Shown here: piece after piece, positions 41,113-49,755 of the stretch
How the letters are laid out: every line of letters starts with the position of its first letter
Numbering within the stretch: the first letter of the stretch is position 1
From: Rhizorhapis sp036570425
GTDB taxonomy: Bacteria; Pseudomonadota; Alphaproteobacteria; Sphingomonadales; Sphingomonadaceae
Direction: 5' to 3'
Assembly: GCA_036570425.1 (NCBI GenBank)
Contig: DATCYF010000023.1
Span: forward strand, 310,001-374,000
DNA: 64,000 nt
Program-made: the position numbers and the translations under genes
The notes under the pieces: generated by a model
The model's input: only the letters and a program-made list of their open reading frames with translations
The model's database searches: none
What the model was told of the DNA's origin: nothing

Positions 41113-43629
41113 TCAGTAAATTCCGCCTTCCCGCTGCAGGAAGTCGCTATCGCTTGGCTTGCGGGTCGCTGCATTGCCGCTGGTGCTGGCATCCTCATTC
41201 CCTTGACGAATGACGATTTCTTCCCTGCGGATGGTGCGGCGCGGTTCTGTTTCAGGTTTGAACGCTTCCCAAATGACGGCAGCCTTAGGCTCGTCCGTCG
41301 GCCATGCGCCATAAACGCGGCGGCCGCTCCGGCGATCGATGCGGACCATGCGCATGCCTGCAGGCGCCACGAAGGGCCGTTTGGGCATCTTGTCCAGAAC
41401 CGGCTCCATGGCCTGCCGCCAGATGGGCGCCGCCGTGTTGCCGCCCTGCACATAACCGCCCAGATTGCGTGGCTGATCATAGCCAATATAGACCCCCGCT
41501 ACCAAGTCAGGCGATCCACCCATGAACCAGGCATTGGTAGGGCCGTTGGTCGTGCCGGTCTTGCCGAACAGCGGCCGGTCCATGTCACGCAGCCGTTGCG
41601 CCGTGCCGCGGGTTACTACGCCTTCGGCGATATGAACGATCTGATATGCTGTCATCGGGTCCATAAGCTGGCGCCCCGAAGGTTGGAAGCGCGGCATGGG
41701 CCTGCCGTCCCAGTCGGCCTTGTTGCAGCCATCGCAGGGCCGCCAGTTCTTCGGCCAGATGACCTTGCCATGGCGGTCCTGCACGAAATCGATGACCCTT
41801 GGAGTCAACTCACGGCCGTGATTGGCCAGCATAGAATAGGCATTGACCAGTCGCTCGACCGTTGTCTCTCCCGCACCCAGAGCGAAGGAGAGATAAGGGG
41901 CGTAATCCCCGATGCCCATAGTCTTGATGGTTTTTACAACCTTGTCCATGCCGGTTTGCGATGCGGTGCGCACGGTCATCAGGTTGCGTGATTGCTCCAC
42001 ACCCCAGCGCAGCGTCTGCGCTCCGGCGCTTCGTCCCGAATAGTTGCGGAAACATTTCTGGCCCAGTTGCACGGACTGGAAGACGCAGAACGGGCCATCC
42101 ACGACGATGGAAGCCGGGGTCATGCCGTTGTCCAGCGCGGCGGCATAGACGAAGGGCTTGATTGTCGATCCAGGCTGCCGCTTGGCCTGCGTCGCCCGGT
42201 TGAAGGCGCTAAGGCGCGAATCGAAGCCGCCCTGCATGGCGTAGATGCGGCCGTTATGAGGATTTTGAACGACCATTCCGCCGGAGACCCCCGGAATATT
42301 GCGGAGAACCCAGCCATCTCCCTGCGGCTTGACGGCGATCAGGTCGCCCGGCCGCATCGCATCGAAAGCCGCACTGCCGGTCTTGCGATAAGGCATGGAT
42401 GCAGCGCTTTCGGGCAATGTGCCTGTCGTACCGTTGGGAAAGCCGATGGTGGCGCTGTTTCCGGATTTGTCCACGACCACCGCGATTTTCCAGTCCTCAT
42501 AGTCAATGCCAATGAAGGTGGAGGCGAGGCGGCGGGGCCATTCTTCATCCATTTTGATGGTGCTGATAGGGCCGGACCAGCCTTTACCCCTATCATAACG
42601 GATCAGGCCATCGCGCAGCGCCTTGCGCGTCAACTCCTGCAAATGCGTGTCGATTGGCGTGCGGACCCATAGTCCACCGGCATAGACGCTATGCGGACCG
42701 TCCTTGGCAGTTTCGCCGAACAGGTCGATCAAGCGCCTGCGGACTTCCTCGATGTAATAACCGCCCACCCGTTCAAAACGAGCGGTGCTCTGCTGTCGAA
42801 CAGTGCCCAGCGGTTGTGTAATGGCCTCCTCATATTGCGTCTTGTTGATCCAGTCATTGTTCCGCATTTCCTTCAGCACCCAGTTCCGTCGCGCCAGCGC
42901 GCGGTCCATGTGCTTTTCCGGGCGGTAGTTGGATGGTCCCTTCGGCAATATGGCGAGATAGGCCATTTCGTGGAGTTTGAGGTCGCCCACGTCCTTGTCG
43001 AAATACGCGCGGGCGGCGGCCTGAACGCCATAAGCGTTGCGGCCCAGAAAAATCTGGTTGAGATACAGCTCCAATATCTGCTGCTTGCTCATCACCGATT
43101 CGATGCGATAGGCCAGGAACGCTTCCTTGGCCTTACGTACATAGCTGACTTCGTTGGTGAGGAGCAGATTCTTGGCGACTTGCTGCGTAATGGTGGATGC
43201 CCCGATCGGACGACCGCTATGAGTCAGGTTCGTGATCATCGCAGAGATGATGCCGGGATAATCCAGGCCATGATGCTGAAAAAAGGTGCGGTCCTCAGCC
43301 GCCATATAGGCACGGATCAGCAGCGGTGGATAATCGGCATACTGAAGCTGGACGCGACGTTCGCGGGCGTAGCTCTGCACGGGCTCGCCATCGGCCGCGC
43401 GCACAATGGTGGGCAAGGGCGGTTCATAGGCGAGCAGCGCCGTGGCGTCGGGCAGATTGCGCGCAAAAATGAACCATATGAGGAACAGTCCCAACAGGGC
43501 TGCACCCAGCGATATGGTGAGCAGCTTGAACCACCACCTGCGCCACATATTCCGGAAAAAGGCGGCCATGCCACCCGCATTCCGCTGCAACTTGAACCGC
43601 AAATTCGTCTCTTCGGCCTCAACCATCAC
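41113..43629 (-). CDS. mrcA: Penicillin-binding protein 1A (bifunctional glycosyltransferase/transpeptidase)
   Basis: PBP1A polymerises and cross-links peptidoglycan. The 838-residue protein has one N-terminal membrane segment (about 34-56, FKLLTISLGAALLGLFLIWF), the GT51 glycosyltransferase domain (AAEDRTFFQHHGLDYPGIIS, GASTITQQVAKNLLLTNEVS) and the transpeptidase domain with the SxxK motif in KRQPGSTIKPFVYAAALD and the KTG motif in LFGKTGTTNGPTNAWFMGG. The tail is Arg/Glu-rich. It lies 48 bases after the amidase gene, in the same direction. Confidence 0.97.
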   Translation of the reverse strand: MMVEAEETNLRFKLQRNAGGMAAFFRNMWRRWWFKLLTISLGAALLGLFLIWFIFARNLPDATALLAYEPPLPTIVRAADGEPVQSYARERRVQLQYADYPPLLIRAYMAAEDRTFFQHHGLDYPGIISAMITNLTHSGRPIGASTITQQVAKNLLLTNEVSYVRKAKEAFLAYRIESVMSKQQILELYLNQIFLGRNAYGVQAAARAYFDKDVGDLKLHEMAYLAILPKGPSNYRPEKHMDRALARRNWVLKEMRNNDWINKTQYEEAITQPLGTVRQQSTARFERVGGYYIEEVRRRLIDLFGETAKDGPHSVYAGGLWVRTPIDTHLQELTRKALRDGLIRYDRGKGWSGPISTIKMDEEWPRRLASTFIGIDYEDWKIAVVVDKSGNSATIGFPNGTTGTLPESAASMPYRKTGSAAFDAMRPGDLIAVKPQGDGWVLRNIPGVSGGMVVQNPHNGRIYAMQGGFDSRLSAFNRATQAKRQPGSTIKPFVYAAALDNGMTPASIVVDGPFCVFQSVQLGQKCFRNYSGRSAGAQTLRWGVEQSRNLMTVRTASQTGMDKVVKTIKTMGIGDYAPYLSFALGAGETTVERLVNAYSMLANHGRELTPRVIDFVQDRHGKVIWPKNWRPCDGCNKADWDGRPMPRFQPSGRQLMDPMTAYQIVHIAEGVVTRGTAQRLRDMDRPLFGKTGTTNGPTNAWFMGGSPDLVAGVYIGYDQPRNLGGYVQGGNTAAPIWRQAMEPVLDKMPKRPFVAPAGMRMVRIDRRSGRRVYGAWPTDEPKAAVIWEAFKPETEPRRTIRREEIVIRQGNEDASTSGNAATRKPSDSDFLQREGGIY

Positions 43630-43677
43630 ACCGGCTCTAGCAATTTTTGCCGAGATTGCCAGTCAGGATATTGATCC

Positions 43678-44934
43678 TTAATTCTGCGCCAGCCTGCGCG
43701 CGAAGTGGATGTTGACAGCCTTGGCCACGCCGCGAGCGATCTTCGACTGTCCCTCGCGGGAGGTCAGAAAACGCACGTCATCGGCATTGGTGATATAGCC
43801 GGTTTCGAAGAGCACGGATGGCGTGTCCGGCGCCTTCAGCACGACGAGCGAGGCGAAGCGGTGATAGGCCGTGCGGAACTCGACGAACGGCGATGCTTCC
43901 CGTTGCAACAGCTTGGCGAAACCGGATGATATGTTCATCGTCTCGCGCTGGGTAAGATCGATGAGTATCGAGGATACATCGCTGCTCTGCCCGCCAAGGT
44001 TGATGCCGTTGATAATGTCGGCCTTGTTCTCCCGCGCCGCGAGTCGGGCAGCTACACGATCGGAGGCCACCTCGGAGAGTGTATAGATAGTGGCTCCGTG
44101 AGCGTCCTCATTCTCCGCTGCGTCGGCATGAACGGAAATGAAAAGATCAGCCTTCATGCGCCGGGCAATGCCGAAGCGCTCTTCGAGCACGAGGAAGCGA
44201 TCATCGTCGCGGGTAAGCGCCACGCGCACCCGGCCCGACTTGAGCAATTCGCGGCGGATAGCCTTCGTAATGGCAAGGGTGATATCCTTTTCCCGCGTTC
44301 CAAGCTCCTTATTGAGAGCGCCCGGATCATGCCCGCCATGTCCTGCATCTATGACAACCAGAGGCCTGTTATCATCGCCCGGGCCGGCCACCTTGGGCAG
44401 GCCGATGGCTTTTGCAGGCGGCGGAATGGCTACGGTTATGCCGTGCGTTTGGGCGGGCGGCCGCGCGGCATTGGCCGAGGGCGGGTCAAATGCGCTCCGT
44501 CCGCGTCTCAACGCCGCCGCGAAATCCGCCGCATCTGCATCTTCCAGAGAAAGAGTCAGTGTCTTACCATCGGGCGTGAACTGTCCATCGGAAATAATCG
44601 TGGGACGGGCGAGGTCGAACACGATACGCGCCGTCGTTGGATTGAACTGGCCCTGACGAATGGCTGCGATCGCGCCTTGAGCGATGCCGCCGCTGCCCGG
44701 TTCTGCTCCATGAATGTCCAGGGCAATGCGTCGTGGCGTATCAAGAAGAAAGGCGGACGCGCCTGTAACGCTACCATCGAACCGGACAATGACCTTGTCG
44801 CCGCTGACCTGCACGGCGCGAATGCTGCCGGCGTTTGCTGCAGCAAAAGGGAACAGGCCGACCGCCAGGCCGACTAGCATTAGTACGGACAGATATGTGC
44901 GGACTATCAAGGTCCGGGCCCAGCCAAATCTCAT
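43678..44934 (-). CDS. amiC: N-acetylmuramoyl-L-alanine amidase (AMIN plus Amidase_3)
   Basis: This periplasmic zinc amidase cuts septal peptidoglycan during cell separation. Of 418 residues, about 1-36 form a signal peptide (ending FAAANAGS). An AMIN domain for septum targeting covers about 38-130 (RIALDIHGAEPGSGGIAQG, ARIVFDLARPTIISDGQF). The Amidase_3 domain covers about 190-415, with zinc ligands in VVIDAGHGGHDPGALNKELG, LFISVHADAAENEDAHGATI and VLFETGYITNADDVRFLTS. It is divergent from rne and precedes the PBP1A gene. The C subtype (amiC) is by domain order only. Confidence 0.93.
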   Translation of the reverse strand: MRFGWARTLIVRTYLSVLMLVGLAVGLFPFAAANAGSIRAVQVSGDKVIVRFDGSVTGASAFLLDTPRRIALDIHGAEPGSGGIAQGAIAAIRQGQFNPTTARIVFDLARPTIISDGQFTPDGKTLTLSLEDADAADFAAALRRGRSAFDPPSANAARPPAQTHGITVAIPPPAKAIGLPKVAGPGDDNRPLVVIDAGHGGHDPGALNKELGTREKDITLAITKAIRRELLKSGRVRVALTRDDDRFLVLEERFGIARRMKADLFISVHADAAENEDAHGATIYTLSEVASDRVAARLAARENKADIINGINLGGQSSDVSSILIDLTQRETMNISSGFAKLLQREASPFVEFRTAYHRFASLVVLKAPDTPSVLFETGYITNADDVRFLTSREGQSKIARGVAKAVNIHFARRLAQN

Positions 44935-45402
44935 AACGCCGCTCTTATCGCTACCCCTATAGTGAAGGCGTCGTTAAGCAAATAGCCGTTCGTGCCCCGT
45001 AAAGCGAGATGGTAAACACTGAATTTACACATATTTGTTCCGCAACCGTGCAAAATTCATCTGGGACATTGCTCGTATCCGCTTGTGGTGCTAGCGGTAG
45101 GCGTTCCGTTGTGGCCATCCGGCGAATGACGGTTCCACGAATCGCCTTGGTAATGGCGATCAGACAGGTTGACGCTGCAATGAGGCATTTTTCGTTTCAA
45201 CACCAAAGCCCGATAGAGGCTCTTGGCGTGGGAATGCGCGTGTCGCGGCCGGGCGGAGATGCCGGCCATGCCCTTGCAGCAGAAGCATATTCTTATTTTC
45301 AACACCCGGCGGACGACCGGCGCCAAGCGCCGCTTCCGCCGCTTTCATATCGCATGGCCCCCCGTCGCCTGGCAGCGGGCCGCCATGTCCGGAGTATAAT
45401 TA
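44935..45402 (+). promoter_or_regulatory. Long leader/intergenic region upstream of rne
   Basis: The 468 bases between divergent amiC and rne contain no convincing gene. Two perfect 6 bp hairpins lie in it: GGCCGG/CCGGCC (45247-45252 with 45262-45267) and CGGCGC/GCGCCG (45318-45323 with 45327-45332). In E. coli a long structured rne leader lets RNase E autoregulate its own mRNA; a similar role here is plausible but inferred, and the promoter was not located. The rne ribosome site is GGAG at 45390-45393. Confidence 0.5.
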
Positions 45403-48144
45403 ATGACAATGCGTATGCTGATCGACGCGCGCCACCGGGAGGAAACCCGGGTCGCCGTCGTCAAGGGAAACCGGATCGAGGAATTTGATTTCGAATCCGC
45501 TGAGCACAAACAGCTCAAAGGAAACATCTATCTCGCCAAGGTAACACGGGTTGAACCGTCGCTTCAGGCGGCTTTTGTGGATTATGGCGGCAATCGCCAC
45601 GGCTTTCTCGCTTTTTCCGAAATTCATCCCGATTATTATCAAATCCCCAAAGAGGACCGGGAAGCGCTGCTCGCCGAAGAGGCTGAGCACGCTGCCGAGG
45701 AAGCCGCACTACGCGCCGAAGCCGAGGACGCGGAAGCCGAGGGGGACGTTGAGGAACTGGCCGCACCCGCGTCGCTGGACGATGAGGACAATGGCGAGAG
45801 CCGTGACGACCATGAGGGTGAGGAGGAGGCCACACCGCGTGGCAAAAGCCGGAATGGCGATGCTGCTGCCGATGATCTGCGCCGCAAACGCATGGCGTTG
45901 CGCCGTCGCTACAAAATCCAGGACGTCATTCGCCGCCGCCAGGTCCTGCTGGTACAAGTCGTCAAGGAAGAACGCGGCAACAAAGGGGCTGCGCTCACCA
46001 GCTATCTGAGCCTGGCCGGCCGCTATTGCGTGCTGATGCCGAATACCAGCCATGGTGGCGGAATTTCGCGCAAGATCAATAACGCGGCTGATCGCAAGCG
46101 TCTCAAGTCGATCATTGCGGAGCTGAAATTGCCCAACACCATGGGCTGCATCGTTCGGACGGCAGGGCTTCAGCGGACCAAGCCGGAGATCAAACGCGAT
46201 TTTGATTATCTCGCACGTCTTTGGGACGAGATACGCGAAAAAACGCTGAGGGCGTCCGCGCCTGAACTCATTCACAATGACAGCGACCTCATCAAGCGAG
46301 CTATTCGCGATATTTACAATCGCGACATCGAGGAAGTGCTGGTCGAGGGCGAGGATGGCTATAAGGCAGCCAAGGACTTCATGAAACTGCTGATGCCCAG
46401 CCATGCGCGGCGGGTAAAGCAATATGCCGATGCGGTTTCGCTGTTCCAGCGTCATGGCGTGGAGGATCAGCTTGCCGCCATGTATCATCCAGTGGTGCAG
46501 TTGAAATCGGGCGGCTACCTGGTCATCAATCCGACCGAAGCGCTGGTGTCGATTGACATCAACTCGGGAAGGTCGACCCGCGAGCACGGGATCGAGCAGA
46601 CTGCCGTGGCTACCAATCTGGAGGCTGCCCGCGAAATTGCCCGCCAACTGAAGCTTCGGGATATGGCCGGTCTTGTCGTCATCGACTTCATCGACATGGA
46701 GAACAACTCCAATGTCCGCAAAGTCGAAAAGGCGATGAAGGAGGCATTGAAGGACGACCGGGCGCGTATTCAGGTTGGTCGTATTTCCGGCTTTGGCTTG
46801 ATGGAAATGAGCCGGCAGCGCCTGCGCACAGGTGTGCTGGAAGCCTCTACCCGCGAATGTCCGCATTGCGAAGGAACGGGACTTGTCCGTACCGCCTCCT
46901 CCGCCGGGCTATCGGCGCTTCGCCTCCTGGAGGAAGAGGCGGCGCGTGGGCGCGGCAGTCTCGTCACGCTGCGCGCCAGCCAGGAAGCGGCTTTCTATGT
47001 CCTCAACAACAAGCGCGCCGAGATTGATGAGATCGAAACGCGTTACGGTGTGAAGATCACCATCCTGCCTGATGGGGAAACCGAAGGCGCGCGGATGTCT
47101 GTTGAAGCGAGCGGTCCGCGTCCGGCGAATGTCGTAACTTACGCGCCGATCATTGAAGAGGAAGAGGACATCCCCGAAGAAGAACTCGATGAAGAGGTCG
47201 AGGCGGAGGTCCAGAGCGGCAGCACGGCCGAGCATGAGGAACGCGAGGGTGGACGTCGCCGCCGTCGCCGTCGTCGCGGACGCCGCGGGCACCGCGAGGA
47301 TCGCCCGGAACATGTTGACGGGGAAGCTGGTGATGCTGGTGAAGCTCTTGCTCAGGCGCACGAAGAAGATACGGAACATGCTGAAGACGGCGAGGCTGCG
47401 ATAGACGCTGGCGCCACCGATGAAGGTGAGGAGGCCAATCGCCGCCGTAGCCGTCGCGGACGCCGTGGCGGCCGCCGCCGCCGCGGGGGTGAACAGCCCG
47501 GCGGGGAAGAGACGGAGAGCTTTGAGGAAGGTGCCGCCGAAGCTGTAGCTGAGCCCGTAGCGGAGGAGCAGGCGGGGGAAGTGCCTGCCGTCGTTGCGGA
47601 AGTTCCAGCCGAAGAGCCGGAGCCAGCGCCGAAGAAGACGCGTCGTCGTCCCCGCGCCCGGAAGGATGAGGCTGCTGAAGCCCCGGAAGCGGTGAATCCG
47701 GAAAAGGCAGCATCCGAGGCGCCCACGGATGACGCTACGTCAGCGGAAACGCCGGCAGAGCCCGTTGTCGAAAAGCCCAAACGCAGCCGCCGCAAGGCCG
47801 CACCCAAAACGGAAGCGGAGATCGAGCCGACGGCAAGCCCGACTGAAGCTGAACCCGTCGTGGAAAAGCCCAAGCGCACGCGGCGGAAAAAGGTCGAGGT
47901 AGCTGCTGAAGAGGCGATTGCGGAAAGCGCAGCCGAAACGGCGGCACCCGAAGCCCGCCCGGAAGCTCAGCCGGAATCCCGGTCCGAGGCGGAACCTCAA
48001 TCTGAGCCAGAACTCCGGTCTGAGCCCGATACCGGTACACCAGAGCAGGCACCAGCGAATGATGCCAACGGCGCATCGGGCGAAGCGGAGGGGGAGGAAG
48101 AAAGTCCTCGTCGCGGCTGGTGGCAGCGCACTTTCGGCGCTTGA
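45403..48144 (+). CDS. rne: Ribonuclease E
   Basis: RNase E is the main mRNA-decay endonuclease and degradosome scaffold. The 913-residue protein starts MTMRMLIDARHREETRVAVV. The S1 domain (about 35-195) is split by a long Glu/Asp/Ala-rich insert (about 88-165, AEEAALRAEAEDAEAEGDVE). The RNase G-type catalytic core includes SIDINSGRSTREHGIEQTAV and VVIDFIDMENNSNVRKVEKA with the catalytic Asp residues, and the zinc link CPHC. The C-terminal 330 residues are unstructured with Arg blocks (GRRRRRRRRGRRG) and acidic/Ala repeats, typical of the RNA-binding scaffold. A terminator follows. Confidence 0.97.
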   Translation: MTMRMLIDARHREETRVAVVKGNRIEEFDFESAEHKQLKGNIYLAKVTRVEPSLQAAFVDYGGNRHGFLAFSEIHPDYYQIPKEDREALLAEEAEHAAEEAALRAEAEDAEAEGDVEELAAPASLDDEDNGESRDDHEGEEEATPRGKSRNGDAAADDLRRKRMALRRRYKIQDVIRRRQVLLVQVVKEERGNKGAALTSYLSLAGRYCVLMPNTSHGGGISRKINNAADRKRLKSIIAELKLPNTMGCIVRTAGLQRTKPEIKRDFDYLARLWDEIREKTLRASAPELIHNDSDLIKRAIRDIYNRDIEEVLVEGEDGYKAAKDFMKLLMPSHARRVKQYADAVSLFQRHGVEDQLAAMYHPVVQLKSGGYLVINPTEALVSIDINSGRSTREHGIEQTAVATNLEAAREIARQLKLRDMAGLVVIDFIDMENNSNVRKVEKAMKEALKDDRARIQVGRISGFGLMEMSRQRLRTGVLEASTRECPHCEGTGLVRTASSAGLSALRLLEEEAARGRGSLVTLRASQEAAFYVLNNKRAEIDEIETRYGVKITILPDGETEGARMSVEASGPRPANVVTYAPIIEEEEDIPEEELDEEVEAEVQSGSTAEHEEREGGRRRRRRRRGRRGHREDRPEHVDGEAGDAGEALAQAHEEDTEHAEDGEAAIDAGATDEGEEANRRRSRRGRRGGRRRRGGEQPGGEETESFEEGAAEAVAEPVAEEQAGEVPAVVAEVPAEEPEPAPKKTRRRPRARKDEAAEAPEAVNPEKAASEAPTDDATSAETPAEPVVEKPKRSRRKAAPKTEAEIEPTASPTEAEPVVEKPKRTRRKKVEVAAEEAIAESAAETAAPEARPEAQPESRSEAEPQSEPELRSEPDTGTPEQAPANDANGASGEAEGEEESPRRGWWQRTFGA

Positions 48145-48157
48145 TGAATTGAAGTGT

Positions 48158-48193
48158 GGAGAGGCCGTGGTTGGCCTCTCCCTACTCTTTTTT
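48158..48193 (+). terminator. Intrinsic terminator of rne
   Basis: GGAGAGGCC (48158-48166) pairs perfectly with GGCCTCTCC (48173-48181), loop GTGGTT, followed by CTACTC and TTTTTT a few bases later. It begins 14 bases after the rne stop. Confidence 0.85.
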
Positions 48194-48408
48194 GATGTCG
48201 ATGCGGAGCTTTGATTGCTCCACCGCACAAGTCCTGCCAAGCTTGTCATCGGGTGGGGAATTAACCACATTCGGACCGGCGCGACCCTGAACCTGCATTC
48301 CTTGCGGTAGATCGTTTCATGCCTCATTCAGCCCCTGCCTGCGATGAAGCGCAGATGGTGTGGCTCCTTCCCGTTGATTGGTGGCCGCTTTTGTCCGATA
48401 GGGGACGA

Positions 48409-49749
48409 ATGCTTCGCGGTTTTTCCATCCTTGTGCTATCCCTTCTGCTGTTGGCACGGCCTGTCATGGCGCAGCAGATTTTGCGGGATGCGGAAACGGA
48501 GGCGTTGTTCAACAGTATCTCCGCGCCACTTGAAGAGGCGGCTGGCCTGGACCCACGCAATGTTCAGGTGCTGCTGATCAACGATCCCGAAATCAACGCC
48601 TTTGTGGCCGGAGGACAGATCGTCTGGATTCACAGCGGTCTCCTGGCGAAGGCGGATAATGTGAATCAGCTTCAGGGCGTCATCGCTCATGAGCTGGGCC
48701 ATATTGAGGGAGGCCATATCATCCGTTCAAGCGAAGGGATGGGCGTCGCCACGGGCATTACGCTTTTGAGCCTGCTACTGGGCGCAGCTGCCATGGCCGC
48801 GGGCGGAGGCGAAGCTGGCATGGGCATCATGGCGGCGGGACAGCAAGCTGCGATGGGCAAATATCTCTCCTTTTCGCGCAATCAGGAAAGCTCGGCCGAC
48901 CTCGCCGGCGCGCGTTACCTGAGCAAGGCAGCGGTGAGCGGGAAGGGTAGCATCGCCTTTTTCAAGAAGCTCCAGAATCAGGAGTTTCGCCTGGCCATCC
49001 CCCAGACCGACAGCTATGCCCGCACACATCCGCTGACCGGGGAACGTATTGCTGTGTTGCAGGAGGTCTATCAAAAGGACCCAGCATGGAACGCACCGAT
49101 TGATCCAAAGCTGGAGGCGCGTTTTGAACGGGTAAAGGCCAAGCTTGTGGGCTTCGTTTCCGATCCGGCGCAAACACTGCGGCTCTATCCTGAAAGCGAT
49201 ATGAGCATTCCCGCCCGCTACGCCCGCGCTTATGCCTGGCACAAGTCGGCCTATCCCGAAAAGGCCCTCAAGGAAGTGGAGGGGCTGGTCGCCCTTGCTC
49301 CGGACGACCCCTATTTCCTGGAGCTGGAAGGACAGATATTGCTGGAGTCAGGTCATCCCGCCGAAGCGATTCCGCCGCTACGTCGCGCGGTAGACGAGTC
49401 ACGCAATGAGCCGCTTATCGCCACGCTGCTGGGTCATGCGCTGGTCGCAACGGAGGATGACAGCTACCTTCCGGAAGCCGAAAAGATGCTGAAATCCGCT
49501 GTCGCGCGCGACAAGGAGAATCCCTTCGCCTGGTATCAGCTTGGCGTAGTCTATGAACGAATGGGCGATACGGCCCGCGCGGCGCTGGCAACGGCGGAGC
49601 GTTATCAAATGATGGGCAATGACCAGCTCGCTCTGGCGAGCGCCAAGGTTGCGCTGGCGGGAATCAAAGAGGGGACGCCCGACTGGCTGCACGCTCAGGA
49701 CATTGCGATGGTTGCGCGTACGGCGGCCAAGGAAAAGCGAAAGAGATAA
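48409..49749 (+). CDS. BepA-like M48 metalloprotease with TPR repeats
   Basis: This periplasmic protease/chaperone family assists outer-membrane protein quality control. ATG 48409 gives a signal peptide (MLRGFSILVLSLLLLARPVM, cut near AQQ) and a GGGGACGA ribosome site; an upstream in-frame ATG at 48319 is less likely. The zinc motif HELGH is at residues 94-98, within VIAHELGHIEGGHI, and the third ligand Glu lies in SFSRNQESSADLAGARYL. The C-terminal third has TPR-like helices (YPEKALKEVEGLVALAPDDP). Length is 446 residues. It directly precedes the DsbA-like gene, a likely operon. Confidence 0.9.
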   Translation: MLRGFSILVLSLLLLARPVMAQQILRDAETEALFNSISAPLEEAAGLDPRNVQVLLINDPEINAFVAGGQIVWIHSGLLAKADNVNQLQGVIAHELGHIEGGHIIRSSEGMGVATGITLLSLLLGAAAMAAGGGEAGMGIMAAGQQAAMGKYLSFSRNQESSADLAGARYLSKAAVSGKGSIAFFKKLQNQEFRLAIPQTDSYARTHPLTGERIAVLQEVYQKDPAWNAPIDPKLEARFERVKAKLVGFVSDPAQTLRLYPESDMSIPARYARAYAWHKSAYPEKALKEVEGLVALAPDDPYFLELEGQILLESGHPAEAIPPLRRAVDESRNEPLIATLLGHALVATEDDSYLPEAEKMLKSAVARDKENPFAWYQLGVVYERMGDTARAALATAERYQMMGNDQLALASAKVALAGIKEGTPDWLHAQDIAMVARTAAKEKRKR

Positions 49750-49755
49750 GGTTTG

